64,000 bases of DNA from JANNAT01 sp031384605 (GTDB taxonomy: Bacteria; Pseudomonadota; Alphaproteobacteria; Rhodobacterales; Rhodobacteraceae), in the NCBI GenBank assembly GCA_031384605.1, contig JANNAT010000149.1, positions 62,001-126,000 on the forward strand, in the 5' to 3' direction. Both the position numbers and the translations under genes were made by a program. The notes under the pieces are model-generated. The model saw nothing but the letters and a program-made list of their open reading frames with translations, had not been told where the DNA came from and did not search any database. Below, in pieces: positions 16,808-26,250 of this stretch; positions within the stretch are counted from its first letter, which is position 1, and every line of letters starts with the position of its first letter.

Positions 16808-17335
16808 TCATTTAAGCTGTGAGCACGCTCCAATTATCATTGCAAGGGAGTCTCTATTGCTTAGATCTGGAATGGAATATGAGGATACTGAAATATATTC
16901 ACCATTTGGAGCGAAGTCGTAGTCGACCAAATTATCGCAGCGAACTGCCCACATTTCCCCTTTCTTCTTATATATCTCTCTGCATACTTCACCGTAGCGA
17001 GGCTCTTTTCCAATTATGCTGTTCTGGTAGCAGCCATAGGCAAGACCGCTGTAATCGTTGAAGACCACGTTGGTGTTTAGGTCGTCCCGTTCAATCTCAC
17101 GGGCGCAGGATGACGCAAACTTGTCGTCGAGTGCAAGCTTCTTGATCAGCCTTTTCTCTGTCGCAAATCGGCTGTTTACCCACTTGTCGCCCTCCCAGTT
17201 AAAGCCGATTGCCGCCTCCTCAACGCAGAGATACTCCTGAGATTGCACATGGCTTGCAGGCACCAAAACTATAGTAGAAGCCAACAAAGCCTTCATTCCA
17301 TTTCTGCGCGATATTTTTGAGATTTGGCTATTCAT
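16808..17335 (-). CDS. Secreted hypothetical protein, A/T-richer than its neighbours
   Basis: I do not recognise this 175-residue protein. It has a signal-peptide-like N terminus (basic KISRRNGMKALL, hydrophobic core, cut near SHVQSQ), so it is probably periplasmic. The mature part has five or more cysteines, which could form disulfides, and many Lys, Asn and Ile residues. Its A/T-rich codons contrast with ftsK and lolA, which suggests acquisition by transfer. The ATG at 17335 follows AGGGAG and lies 15 nt after the ftsK stop, so it may be co-transcribed. An extended start at 17353 would overlap ftsK. Confidence 0.7.
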   Translation of the reverse strand: MNSQISKISRRNGMKALLASTIVLVPASHVQSQEYLCVEEAAIGFNWEGDKWVNSRFATEKRLIKKLALDDKFASSCAREIERDDLNTNVVFNDYSGLAYGCYQNSIIGKEPRYGEVCREIYKKKGEMWAVRCDNLVDYDFAPNGEYISVSSYSIPDLSNRDSLAMIIGACSQLK

Positions 17336-17349
17336 GAATTTAATCTCCC

Positions 17350-20295
17350 TCAATGCTCCGGCAACAATATCTCGCGTTTCCCCACATGGTTTGCCGCCGT
17401 GATCACCGAATGCTCCTCCATCTGTTCCACCAGTTTCGCGGCCTTGTTATAGCCGATCCCCAGCTTCCGCTGGATATAGCTGGTGGAACATTTGCGGTCG
17501 CGGGCGACGATGGCGACGGCTTGGTCGTAGAGGGTGTCGTCAAGGCCATCGCCGCCCAGACCAAGCAGGCTGTCAATCTCGTCTTTGTCGTCATCGCCAG
17601 CTTCTACCACGCCGGACATATAGACTGGCGGTCCGTAAGATTTCAGGTGGTTGACGATTTCTTCAACCTCTTCATCCGACACAAACGGGCCGTGGATGCG
17701 CATCACTTTGCCGCCCCCGGCCATGTAAAGCATATCGCCCATGCCCAGCAGTTGTTCGGCGCCTTGTTCGCCCAAAATCGTGCGGCTGTCGATTTTACTG
17801 GTCACCTGAAACGATATCCGGGTCGGGAAGTTAGCCTTGATCGTGCCGGTGATCACGTCAACCGACGGGCGCTGGGTGGCCATGATCAGATGGATGCCCG
17901 ATGCCCGCGCCATTTGCGCAAGGCGTTGAATGCACGCCTCTATTTCCTTACCGGCCACCATCATCAGATCGGCCATCTCATCCACCACCACCACGATATA
18001 GGGAATGGTGACGGGCTGGAATTCGTCGGTTTCAAACACCGGCTCGCCCGTGTCATCATCAAATCCGGTCTGGATGGTGCGCTTGAACATCTCACCTTTT
18101 GCCAAAGCCTCGCGCACGCGGCCATTATAGCCGTCAATGTTGCGCACGTTCAGCTTGGACATTTTGCGGTAACGTTCTTCCATCTCGCCCACCACCCATT
18201 TCAGGGCGACAACGGCTTTTTTGGGGTCGGTCACAACGGGGGACAAAAGGTGCGGGATGCCATCATAGACCGACAGTTCCAGCATTTTGGGATCAATCAT
18301 GATCAGGCGGCATTCGTCGGGGCTGAGTTTATAAAGCAGCGACAGGATCATCGTGTTGATCGCCACCGATTTGCCCGACCCGGTGGTACCCGCGATCAGA
18401 AGGTGGGGCATTTTGGCCAGGTTGGCGATGATCGGCGCGCCGCCAATGTCTTTGCCCAAGGCCAGCGGCAGGCGCAGGTTTGAATCGCCAAAATCACGGG
18501 CGGCGATAATCTCGCGCAAAACCACCTTTTCGCGCACGGCGTTGGGCAGTTCAATCCCGATCACCGTGCGGCCCGGAACGGTAGAGACGCGGGCCGACAG
18601 CGCCGACATGGATCGCGCGATATCATCGGCCAAGCCAATGACGCGGCTGGCTTTCAGACCGGGGGCGGGTTCCAGTTCATACATCGTCACGACGGGGCCG
18701 GGGCGGACCGAGACGATCTCGCCTTTGACGCCGTAATCATCCAGCACGGATTCCAGCATGCGCGCGTTTTCTTCCAGCGCTTCATGCGAGAGTTGGTGGC
18801 GGACCACGCCCGATGGGTTTGACAGCAACGACAGGGGCGGCAGTTCATAGGCGGGGGCGGGATCATCGAACCGCAGGCGGGGTTGGGATTCGTTTATCGC
18901 TTGTTTCGAAGGGACTGCGGGTTTTTTCAATGGCGGTTGCACGACCGCGCGGCGGGGTTCTTCAGTCGCGCGCAAGGCCATTGGGGGCAGATCGTAGTCC
19001 GTTTCAAACGCGTCGGATTCGGGCCAATCCAGATCGTCATCCTCGTCGTTGGTATCGACAAAGGCGTTGTGGATGGCGGTTTGCGACGTCTGTAGCGCCA
19101 TCACCGGCGGCTCTGCGCGCAAACCTTTTGGGCGGGTATCGGCGACCAACGGCGCTGGTGCGCGCGGGCGGGTCAGTGCCGGTTCGCGGCGCGCGATGGC
19201 GGCGGTGATGGGGGAAATTTCGGCCACGGGTGTCGCCGTGCGGTTGCGGATAACATCGGTAATGCGGGCGCGAATGCGGTCATCGGAAGGCATTCCCGCC
19301 AGATCTGCGGCGGGGCCCAAGTGCGGCTCTATCAGTTCGGGTTCAGGATCAATCGCGCGGCGCATCATTGTGGGCAGGCGCGCCAATAGGCCCAGCTTTT
19401 CGCGGGGGGCGGCGTAGTGCGCGGCCTCGGCCAGCGGTTCGCCATAGCGAGCGTCGGCACGCAGCGCGTTGGGGCGGCCCCAGATGGCGGGTTGCGTGGC
19501 GGCGTCGGCCACCACGGGCGGCTGCGCGCGTGCTGATTTGGCGGCGGGGTGTTGATGCCAATCTGGGGAGTGGTGATAGGCTTCGGGTTGGGATGCCAAA
19601 GCGGCGGCAGCACGACGGTTTTGCACGGCTGTGGCGGCCCCCGCAGCGCCTTTGCCCGCAGCCCCCAACATGGTGGAATAAGTGACGATCAGGCTGCTTG
19701 CCAAAAACCGCACCGTTGCGCGAATTTCCGTCAGATCAAAGCCGGTGACAAACAGCATCATTCCGATCAGGGCGACACCTGCGGCAACCGATACCAGTTT
19801 CAGCCCAATTGCCGCCCCACCCGGCACCACGCCCAAAAGCGCGCCCAGAACTGTATCGCCAAACAGCCCACCAAGACCGAAAGAATGCGTCCATTCGGCC
19901 CCCGGCACCAAAGTTGCGGCATAGACCGATCCAAGGGCAATTGCGATGACGGCAAAAATCATCCGGCTGAGGGCACGTTCGGCCCCGCGGTGCAGCACAA
20001 AGCGTGCGCCCCATGCAGCAAGAACCACGGGAATGCCCCAGGCACCTTTGCCGCCGATGATGATAAGGGTTGACGCCAGTGCCGCGCCAAACCGGCCCAG
20101 ATAATTCGCCGCCGCCTCGTCCGTGGCCACCATCCAGCCGGGGTCTTCAGGCGAATAGCTGCCCAGCAGCAGGGCAAAGCCGATGGCCGCTGCGATCAGC
20201 GCCAGACCCAGCAATTCGCGGCCCCGCCGTTCCAGCATGGCTTGGGTGTTCTGATCCAAAAGGGGATCACGCTGCCGAACCTGATATGACGCCAT
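17350..20295 (-). CDS. ftsK: DNA translocase FtsK
   Basis: A 981-residue septal DNA pump that clears and resolves chromosome ends at division. There are four or five N-terminal membrane segments (about residues 25-210), a Pro/Ala-rich linker (about 230-500), and the RecA-like motor with Walker A GTTGSGKS near residue 640 and Walker B VVVVDEMADL. A C-terminal winged-helix gamma domain follows (IVARDRKCSTSYIQRKLGIGYNKAA), which reads KOPS sequences. Length and order are normal. The upstream gene is the aminotransferase, only 12 bp away on the same strand. The stop almost touches the orphan secreted-protein gene. Confidence 0.97.
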   Translation of the reverse strand: MASYQVRQRDPLLDQNTQAMLERRGRELLGLALIAAAIGFALLLGSYSPEDPGWMVATDEAAANYLGRFGAALASTLIIIGGKGAWGIPVVLAAWGARFVLHRGAERALSRMIFAVIAIALGSVYAATLVPGAEWTHSFGLGGLFGDTVLGALLGVVPGGAAIGLKLVSVAAGVALIGMMLFVTGFDLTEIRATVRFLASSLIVTYSTMLGAAGKGAAGAATAVQNRRAAAALASQPEAYHHSPDWHQHPAAKSARAQPPVVADAATQPAIWGRPNALRADARYGEPLAEAAHYAAPREKLGLLARLPTMMRRAIDPEPELIEPHLGPAADLAGMPSDDRIRARITDVIRNRTATPVAEISPITAAIARREPALTRPRAPAPLVADTRPKGLRAEPPVMALQTSQTAIHNAFVDTNDEDDDLDWPESDAFETDYDLPPMALRATEEPRRAVVQPPLKKPAVPSKQAINESQPRLRFDDPAPAYELPPLSLLSNPSGVVRHQLSHEALEENARMLESVLDDYGVKGEIVSVRPGPVVTMYELEPAPGLKASRVIGLADDIARSMSALSARVSTVPGRTVIGIELPNAVREKVVLREIIAARDFGDSNLRLPLALGKDIGGAPIIANLAKMPHLLIAGTTGSGKSVAINTMILSLLYKLSPDECRLIMIDPKMLELSVYDGIPHLLSPVVTDPKKAVVALKWVVGEMEERYRKMSKLNVRNIDGYNGRVREALAKGEMFKRTIQTGFDDDTGEPVFETDEFQPVTIPYIVVVVDEMADLMMVAGKEIEACIQRLAQMARASGIHLIMATQRPSVDVITGTIKANFPTRISFQVTSKIDSRTILGEQGAEQLLGMGDMLYMAGGGKVMRIHGPFVSDEEVEEIVNHLKSYGPPVYMSGVVEAGDDDKDEIDSLLGLGGDGLDDTLYDQAVAIVARDRKCSTSYIQRKLGIGYNKAAKLVEQMEEHSVITAANHVGKREILLPEH

Positions 20296-20307
20296 TTTAA
20301 TCCGCCC

Positions 20308-21486
20308 TTAACCGTAGAGACAGTCACGCAGCTGTAAAAGCCCGTGCTGAGTTTCTGCTTTTGGGGCCACAAGTGCGACCCTGATGTAATTTTTGCCGGG
20401 ATTATCGCCACCCACATCGCGCGACAGATATGCGCCGGGTAACACTTTGACGCCCGTTTCGCGCCATAGCTTAATCGTGGCCGTCTCGCCATCTTCAACC
20501 GGCAACCACAGAAAAAAGCCACCATTGGGGCAGGTAAACCCTTGCAGGCTGGCGAAAATCTGATCGGCGATTGCAAACTTTTCCTGATAAAGCGCGCGGC
20601 TGGTATCAACATGCGCCTCATCCCCCCACGCGCGGGCGCTGACCCGTTGGATCGGCAAGGGCACCGGTGATCCGGCATAAGTGCGCAACTGGCGGATGCG
20701 CGCGATGCCTTGGGCACCGCCCGCCACAAAGCCGGACCGCATTCCGGGCAGGTTTGACCGTTTCGACAGGGAATGAAATGCGTAAACCCGTTCGGGATCG
20801 GCCCCGGTTTCGGCGGCAATTTGCAAAATGCCGGGCGGCGGGGCGCTGCGCCATATTTCGGAATAGCATTCATCCGCCAGCACGATGAAATCATGCTTTT
20901 CGGCCAGTGCCAAAAGCTGCGCCCAGTAATCCCGGCTGGCGACAGAGCCTTGGGGATTGGCGGGCGAACAGATATAGGCGATTGCCACGCGGTTTAGAAC
21001 CGTCTCGGGCAGGCCCGCATAATCGGGCAAGAAACCAGTGGCGGCAGTGGCGGGCACGTAAACCGGTTCCGCGCCGACGGTTAACGCAGCCACGCCGTAA
21101 ACCTGATAAAACGGGTTCGGCATCAGCACCACGGGCTTGGCACCGGCTTTGGTTTCGGGACAAAGTGCGATGCAGGCGTTGAACAATCCTTCGCGGGTGC
21201 CGTTCAGGATCATCAGGCGGTCTGATGGGATTTGCGCAGCGTAGCGCCGCGCAATCCAACCAGAGATGGCCGCAAGCAATTCTGGCGTGCCTTCGTTTGG
21301 CGGATACATCCCGAATTCGTGCAAACATTCGGCCAAAACCGGCCCGACAAAATCGGGCATCGCGTGTTTCGGCTCGCCAATGGTCATTTGAATGGGGGTG
21401 CCGCCGGGTGCGATACCATCCAATAGCTTACGCAGACGCGGAAATGCGTAATCTGGAAGGTTCGAAAACCGTTGTGGAAACGCCAT
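20308..21486 (-). CDS. Class I/II PLP-dependent aminotransferase (DapC-like)
   Basis: A 392-residue fold-type I aminotransferase. The PLP lysine is in SLSKRSNLPGMRSGF; CSPANPQGS (Asn contact to PLP), DECYSEIW and the C-terminal GKNYIRVALVA with the substrate Arg are present. The SKRSN form is typical of alpha/beta-proteobacterial N-succinyldiaminopimelate aminotransferase, so lysine/peptidoglycan biosynthesis is likely. Other acidic amino-acid substrates remain possible. It is 12 bp upstream of ftsK on the same strand, fitting a cell-envelope operon. Confidence 0.88.
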   Translation of the reverse strand: MAFPQRFSNLPDYAFPRLRKLLDGIAPGGTPIQMTIGEPKHAMPDFVGPVLAECLHEFGMYPPNEGTPELLAAISGWIARRYAAQIPSDRLMILNGTREGLFNACIALCPETKAGAKPVVLMPNPFYQVYGVAALTVGAEPVYVPATAATGFLPDYAGLPETVLNRVAIAYICSPANPQGSVASRDYWAQLLALAEKHDFIVLADECYSEIWRSAPPPGILQIAAETGADPERVYAFHSLSKRSNLPGMRSGFVAGGAQGIARIRQLRTYAGSPVPLPIQRVSARAWGDEAHVDTSRALYQEKFAIADQIFASLQGFTCPNGGFFLWLPVEDGETATIKLWRETGVKVLPGAYLSRDVGGDNPGKNYIRVALVAPKAETQHGLLQLRDCLYG

Positions 21487-21633
21487 TGCTGCCTCGTTTC
21501 AGGGTCATGTCGCCCCGATTAAAGGCAAGATAGCCAGATCGCGCGGCGCGGTCCAGAAAAACCCATGCAGCGCTTGGGCTTGCGGTGCGAAGTTGTGACT
21601 TTTTGGCCCTGCTTTGGCGCAAGGAACCGCAGG

Positions 21634-22965
21634 TCAGGCCAAAGCGCGTTCGGCGGCGGCCCCCAACCGCAGCAGGCGGTCTTCGTGCCCTGACGCGGCC
21701 ATCAGGGAAATGCCGCAGGATGGCTGGTTCGTTGGCAAGGTAAGGGCGCAAAGATTCATCAGATTGGCGATGCGGGTGTTGCGCAAGGCCAGCAGGTTTT
21801 CGGCCACGAAATAATCCATATCGGCCAGCAAGCGGGCGGCATTGGGCGGCAGGATGGGGGCCGTGGGCAGCAAAACCGCGTCGAACCCGGCGGTTTTCTG
21901 GGCCCAAACGGCCCGCAAATCATCCAATCGCCGCCACGCCGCGATATAGTCTTTGGCCAGGATATGCGCGCCAGACCGAAACCGGTCCAGAATACGCGGG
22001 AACATTTTTTCGGGCGCGGCTTCGATCGTGGGGCCCCAGATCGCATAAGCTTCGGCGGTAAACAAAACGCCTGCGAGGGCCATCGCCTCGGCCACTTCGG
22101 GGATGGCGATGTCGGTGATCTGCGCGCCGGCGCGGGTCAGCCGCGTCAGCGCATCTTCGAATCCCAAGGCCGGCCTTTCGCGCAGATCGTCAAGAGCGAC
22201 GGTTTGCAGCACCAGAAAACGCGCGCCGGTTAGGGTGGCACCCGCCAGATCGGCAGGTTTGCGGCCTGCAAGGGCGGCCAGCAGCAAGGCGCAATCTTCA
22301 ACGCTGTGGGCAATCGGGCCGATGGTGTCGAATTTGGCACACAGCGGCACGGTGCCGTGCAGGGGCAGCAGGTTTGATGCGGTTTTCAGACCAACCAGAT
22401 CGTTCCACGCGGCCGGAATTCGCACCGATCCGCCGGTATCAGACCCTATGGCGGCGGGGGCCAGCCCAAATGCCACCGATGCGGCAGCCCCGGATGATGA
22501 CCCCCCTGCGACGGCAGCATCATCGTTCACACAAGGTGGCGTGGCGGTGATGGGGTTCAGGCCCAGCCCCGAAAACGCCAGTTCCGACATGTGAGTTTTG
22601 CCAAGACAAACAAGGCCTTCGCGGGTGGCAGTGGTCAGAACGGCGGCATCTGTGGCAGGGGTGCGGCCCCGCAGCAGGGCTGATCCGGCTTCGGTTGCAA
22701 CACCGGCGGTGTCGAACAGATCTTTCCAGCTGATCGGGACGCCGTCCAGAATGCCACGCCTTTGGCCTGATTTGGCACGGGCGGCGGCACCCATCGCCTC
22801 GCCCCGCGCGCGGGTGGCGGTGGCGCGGGCATAGATGCGGGGGGCTGCGGGGTGGCTGGCGATTTGATCAAGGAAAAATTCAGCCAGTTCAACCGGGTTG
22901 ATGCGGCCACGGCCGATGTCGCGGCCAAGGTCGGCGGCTGTCAGGTTGGACCAGAGTTTGCGCAT
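21634..22965 (-). CDS. Amidase-signature family amidase
   Basis: A 443-residue amidase with the Ser-cisSer-Lys triad: Lys in PISWKDLFD, the cis-Ser region in AGGSSSGAAA, and GSDTGGSVRIPA with the nucleophile. It hydrolyses a carboxamide to acid and ammonia; the substrate is unknown. It is not GatA-like in context because no gatB/gatC is near. The frame is open to 23118, but the ATG at 22965 (MRKLWSNLTAADLG) follows AAGGGGACAAT and is the sensible start. It is divergent from the UbiH-like gene. Confidence 0.9.
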   Translation of the reverse strand: MRKLWSNLTAADLGRDIGRGRINPVELAEFFLDQIASHPAAPRIYARATATRARGEAMGAAARAKSGQRRGILDGVPISWKDLFDTAGVATEAGSALLRGRTPATDAAVLTTATREGLVCLGKTHMSELAFSGLGLNPITATPPCVNDDAAVAGGSSSGAAASVAFGLAPAAIGSDTGGSVRIPAAWNDLVGLKTASNLLPLHGTVPLCAKFDTIGPIAHSVEDCALLLAALAGRKPADLAGATLTGARFLVLQTVALDDLRERPALGFEDALTRLTRAGAQITDIAIPEVAEAMALAGVLFTAEAYAIWGPTIEAAPEKMFPRILDRFRSGAHILAKDYIAAWRRLDDLRAVWAQKTAGFDAVLLPTAPILPPNAARLLADMDYFVAENLLALRNTRIANLMNLCALTLPTNQPSCGISLMAASGHEDRLLRLGAAAERALA

Positions 22966-23043
22966 ATTGTCCCCTTGGGTTTGGCAAACGGTAGCGGCAA
23001 GGCGGCGCATGGACAATCCTGTATTGGCGTCCATATTGGACGG
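22966..23043. promoter_or_regulatory. Short divergent promoter region
   Basis: The 78 bp between the divergent amidase and flavin hydroxylase genes must hold both promoters and ribosome sites, so the two genes may be co-regulated. I see no clear operator repeat. Confidence 0.45.
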
Positions 23044-24273
23044 ATGGAACAAGACGCAGATGTTTTGATTGTGGGCGGTGGGCTGAATGGGCCCGCGTTG
23101 GCCTTGGCCTTGGCGCAAGGTGGTTTGCGGGTGATCGTGATTGACGCGCGTGCCGCCCCGGCGCGGGCCGAGGCGGGGTTTGACGGGCGCGCCTATGCGC
23201 TGGCGATTGCGTCAAAGCGGCTTTTGTCGGTGATTGGGGTTTGGGAAGGGATCGCCGCGCGCGCGCAGCCGATCCTGAAGATCAAGGCCAGCGATGGCGT
23301 GGTTGGGCAAGGGCCCGCGCCGTTTTTCCTGACCTTTGATCATGCCGAAATTGAGGAAGGCCCGATGGGGTTTCTGGTGGAAGACCGGCATTTGTATGCG
23401 GCGTTTCTGGCGGCGATGGCGGCGGCACCGGGGGTTACTTTGGTGTCAGGTGAAACCGTTGTGGATCAATCGGTTGATGGCAGCAGCGTTGCGGTAACTT
23501 TGGCATCGGGGCGGCAATTGCGCGCGCGGGTGCTGATCGGCTGCGATGGGCGCGGATCGGGCACGGCGGCGCGCGCGGGCATCACGCGGATGGGGTGGAA
23601 ATACGCCCAGACAGCACTTGTGACGGCGGTTTCGCACGCGGTTCACCATCAAGGCACCGCGCATCAGTTTTTTACGCCGTCAGGTCCATTGGCGATATTG
23701 CCGTTGGCGGGGGGGCATCGTTCGTCGATTGTGTGGAGCGAAGAGGTGGCCGCAGCAGCGGCTATTCAGGCGCTGCCGGATGGCGAGTATCTGGCGGCCT
23801 TGCGGGCGCGGTTTGGCGATTTTCTGGGGGAAATTGCGCTGGCGGGGGATCGGTTTACCTATCCGCTGTCGTTAAGTCTGGCACAGCGGTTTGTGAAGCC
23901 CCGGCTGGCGTTGGTTGGCGATGCGGCCCACGGCGTGCATCCGATTGCGGGGCAGGGGTTGAACCTGGGGTTCCGTGATGTGGCGGCATTGGCGCAAGTG
24001 ATGATCGAGGCCGCGCGGCGGGGTGAGGATATCGGCGCATTGGATGTGCTGGAGCGGTATGAACGCTGGCGGCGGTTTGATGCAACGACGTTGGCACTGG
24101 GGATGGATAGCGTGAACAGATTGTTTTCAAACGACAACCCGGTGTTGCGCGCGGGGCGGGATTTGGGGTTGGGCATTGTGAATGCCGTGCCCGCATTGCG
24201 GCGCGGGTTCATGCGGCAGGCGGCGGGGGTGTCGGGGGATTTGCCACGCTTGTTGGCGGGGTTGAAGGTTTAA
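23044..24273 (+). CDS. UbiH/UbiF/Coq6-family FAD-dependent hydroxylase
   Basis: A 409-residue flavoprotein monooxygenase, probably a ring hydroxylase of ubiquinone biosynthesis at the inner membrane. The FAD-binding VGGGLNGPALALALA at the N terminus, the FDGRAYALA stretch, IGCDGRGSG, and the C-terminal VGDAAHGVHPIAGQGLNLGFRDV are all family marks. Which ring carbon it hydroxylates cannot be decided. The frame is open to 22852, but the homologous N terminus MEQDADVLIVGGG starts at 23044; the upstream part shadows the amidase gene. Confidence 0.9.
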   Translation: MEQDADVLIVGGGLNGPALALALAQGGLRVIVIDARAAPARAEAGFDGRAYALAIASKRLLSVIGVWEGIAARAQPILKIKASDGVVGQGPAPFFLTFDHAEIEEGPMGFLVEDRHLYAAFLAAMAAAPGVTLVSGETVVDQSVDGSSVAVTLASGRQLRARVLIGCDGRGSGTAARAGITRMGWKYAQTALVTAVSHAVHHQGTAHQFFTPSGPLAILPLAGGHRSSIVWSEEVAAAAAIQALPDGEYLAALRARFGDFLGEIALAGDRFTYPLSLSLAQRFVKPRLALVGDAAHGVHPIAGQGLNLGFRDVAALAQVMIEAARRGEDIGALDVLERYERWRRFDATTLALGMDSVNRLFSNDNPVLRAGRDLGLGIVNAVPALRRGFMRQAAGVSGDLPRLLAGLKV

Positions 24274-24296
24274 GGTGGGGTGGCCCGCGTTTAGGC

Positions 24297-24319
24297 GGCG
24301 TGGGTTTCACCCCCCCTAC
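24297..24319. repeat. Short dispersed palindromic motif, copy 2
   Basis: A 23-bp match to 16757-16779 with one mismatch, lying in the 50-bp gap between the convergent UbiH-like and Trm112 genes. The mismatch weakens the GTGGGT/ACCCAC stem. Probably a terminator-like intergenic repeat. Confidence 0.55.
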
Positions 24320-24323
24320 AATG

Positions 24324-24506
24324 TTATTCCAGCGTCCGCGCCTCACCTACCAACATGATCGGGATGCCGTCGCGGATCGGAAAAGCCAGATTGGCGGCTT
24401 TTGAGATCAGCTCATTCGTTTTGGCGTCATAGATCAATGCGGCGTGGGTTAGCGGGCAAATCAGGCCTTCCAGCATACGGCGGTCTGGGGTGGTTTGCTC
24501 GGTCAT
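24324..24506 (-). CDS. Trm112 family protein
   Basis: A 60-residue protein with the Trm112/YcaR core: MLEGLICPLTHAALIYDAKTNE followed by LAFPIRDGIPIMLVGEAR. These small proteins often serve as partners or activators for methyltransferases. A minus-strand frame is open to 24692, but the ATG at 24506 overlaps the stop of the Lon-N gene by ATGA, which fixes the start. Third gene of a cnoX - Lon-N - Trm112 run. Confidence 0.9.
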   Translation of the reverse strand: MTEQTTPDRRMLEGLICPLTHAALIYDAKTNELISKAANLAFPIRDGIPIMLVGEARTLE

Positions 24507-25150
24507 TGCAACACGTCGTCCATCGTGCCGCCGCCACGCAGGGAAAATTCGATCAGCGTGACCAGTGTTTCGCGGCGGGTGACAAGCGACGGGGCCTCCA
24601 GCAGCGCCTGTTTGTCTTCGGGCGCGAAGGGCAGCAGCATTGACAACGAATTGATCAGCAGTTCGGTATCTGCGTCTTTCAGGCCTGACCAATCGGTGCC
24701 CAAGCGTTGCGATTGGAAGAACCGCGCCAGCAGGGCAAAGAAACTTTCACGGTCAAGGCCGGCGTCGGCCTCATCTGCGCCCAGATCACGCGAAAATGCG
24801 GTCCATTCCACGGTGCAGCGGCGGTAGGGGGTAAATCCCTGCACCTCATCTCGCAGGCGGAACCGCGAGATACCGGTCAGGGTGACCATATAGCGGCCAT
24901 CTTCGGTTTCCGAAAACGCGGTCAGCCGACCGGCACAGCCGATAGAGGACAAACGCTTTTCGCCGGTGCCCGGCACCTCACGCGGTTGGATCATGCCAAT
25001 CAGGCGATGCGGCGTTTTCATGCAATCTTCCAGCATCGCCAGATAGCGCGGCTCAAATATATGCAGGGGCAGTCGCGCGCGGGGCAGCAAAAGCGCGCCC
25101 GGCAAAGGGAACACTGGAATGGTGTCTGGCAGATCGGAAGTTTTCATCAT
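24503..25150 (-). CDS. Lon-protease N-terminal (LON substrate-binding) domain protein
   Basis: A 215-residue stand-alone Lon-N domain protein without AAA+ or protease parts. IPVFPLPGALLLPRARLPLHIFEPRY at the N terminus, then IGMIQPRE and GCAGRLTAF, mark the fold. The role of these proteins is unclear, possibly recognition of misfolded substrates. It is followed by Trm112 with a 4-bp overlap and preceded by cnoX at 26 bp, a stable gene order in related alphaproteobacteria. Confidence 0.9.
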   Translation of the reverse strand: MMKTSDLPDTIPVFPLPGALLLPRARLPLHIFEPRYLAMLEDCMKTPHRLIGMIQPREVPGTGEKRLSSIGCAGRLTAFSETEDGRYMVTLTGISRFRLRDEVQGFTPYRRCTVEWTAFSRDLGADEADAGLDRESFFALLARFFQSQRLGTDWSGLKDADTELLINSLSMLLPFAPEDKQALLEAPSLVTRRETLVTLIEFSLRGGGTMDDVLQ

Positions 25151-25176
25151 ACCTTGTAACTAGGACGCAGCACGCG

Positions 25177-26097
25177 TCAGGCAAATATCATCGAAGACAA
25201 GCGTCTGCGACCGGACAAAACAATCGGGTCTTGCGGCTTTAGCGCGTCAAAGATCGTGAACAACTGGGTGCGGGCGGCACCATTGTTCCAGTCACGATCC
25301 AATTTGAACAGGGCCAGCAATATATCAACCGCGTCTTGCGCCTTGTCCGCTGCCAGCAACGCAAGGGCCAGATCAAACATCACCCCAGGGTTGGTTGGAT
25401 CGGCAAGGTGGGCTGCGCGCAGATCATCTTCGGGGCCTGCGTTGGCGGCCTGACGGGCAAGATCAATTTGGGCGCGCACAGCATCAATTTCTTTGGCTTT
25501 TGCAATTGCGGCTGGCACGGCATCCAGAAACTGTTGCGCCGCTGCGACATCGCCCATTGCCAGATGCGCGCGGATCAGGCCGGAATAGGCCAGCACATTT
25601 TCAGGCTCTTCTTCCAGCACGGCGGCAAATGTCTCAACCGCATCGGCGAAATCGCCATCCGTCAGCATCGCCTCGGCGGCCAGAATGGCATCGGCCAATC
25701 CACCATCGGGTTCGGGGCCAAGGGCCACCATTTTTTCGACAAAGCGTTTAACCTCGGAGGCCGAAACCGCACCTTGAAAGCCGTCGGCGGGTTTGCCTTG
25801 CCAAAACGCATAGACGGTGGGGATGGATTGAATGCGCAACTGTGCCGCAAGGCCCTGATTTTGATCGACATTGATCTTGACCATCCGCACCCGGCCTTTG
25901 GCGGCGGTTACGGCGGCTTCCAGCTGTGGCCCAAGGGTTTTGCACGGCCCGCACCACGGTGCCCAGAAATCGACGATCACCGGCACCTCGTTAGACGGAT
26001 CAATCACGTCTTGCAAAAACGTGGCTTCGGTGCCGTCCTTGATCAGATCGGGCAGGGCGGCGGCGGGGGCTGTGGGTTGATCGGTGATCCCGAACAT
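25177..26097 (-). CDS. cnoX: Chaperedoxin CnoX (thioredoxin-TPR protein, YbbN)
   Basis: A 306-residue fusion of a thioredoxin domain (about residues 25-130, active site FWAPWCGPCKTLG) and a TPR-like helical C-terminal half (about 150-300, with repeats such as FADAVETFAAVLEEEPENVLAYSGLIRAHL). CnoX is a holdase that protects proteins from oxidation and delivers them to GroEL. Unlike E. coli CnoX, which has lost an active CxxC, this protein keeps a full CGPC, so it may also have reductase activity. The ATG at 26097 (MFGITDQP, preceded by GAGGACGCC) is preferred over the open frame to 26163. Confidence 0.92.
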   Translation of the reverse strand: MFGITDQPTAPAAALPDLIKDGTEATFLQDVIDPSNEVPVIVDFWAPWCGPCKTLGPQLEAAVTAAKGRVRMVKINVDQNQGLAAQLRIQSIPTVYAFWQGKPADGFQGAVSASEVKRFVEKMVALGPEPDGGLADAILAAEAMLTDGDFADAVETFAAVLEEEPENVLAYSGLIRAHLAMGDVAAAQQFLDAVPAAIAKAKEIDAVRAQIDLARQAANAGPEDDLRAAHLADPTNPGVMFDLALALLAADKAQDAVDILLALFKLDRDWNNGAARTQLFTIFDALKPQDPIVLSGRRRLSSMIFA

Positions 26098-26250
26098 GGC
26101 GTCCTCAACTGATATTGGTGTTGAGGGTATATGCGCGCAGGGTGGGGAAAGTTGAAGGGGCAAGATGCGATTTTAGCGGTTTTGCGGCTAAAAGGGTTGC
26201 CAATGCCGCCGCACGGCTTTTAGGTTTTTGCAGCAACAAGGAGATTTCGC

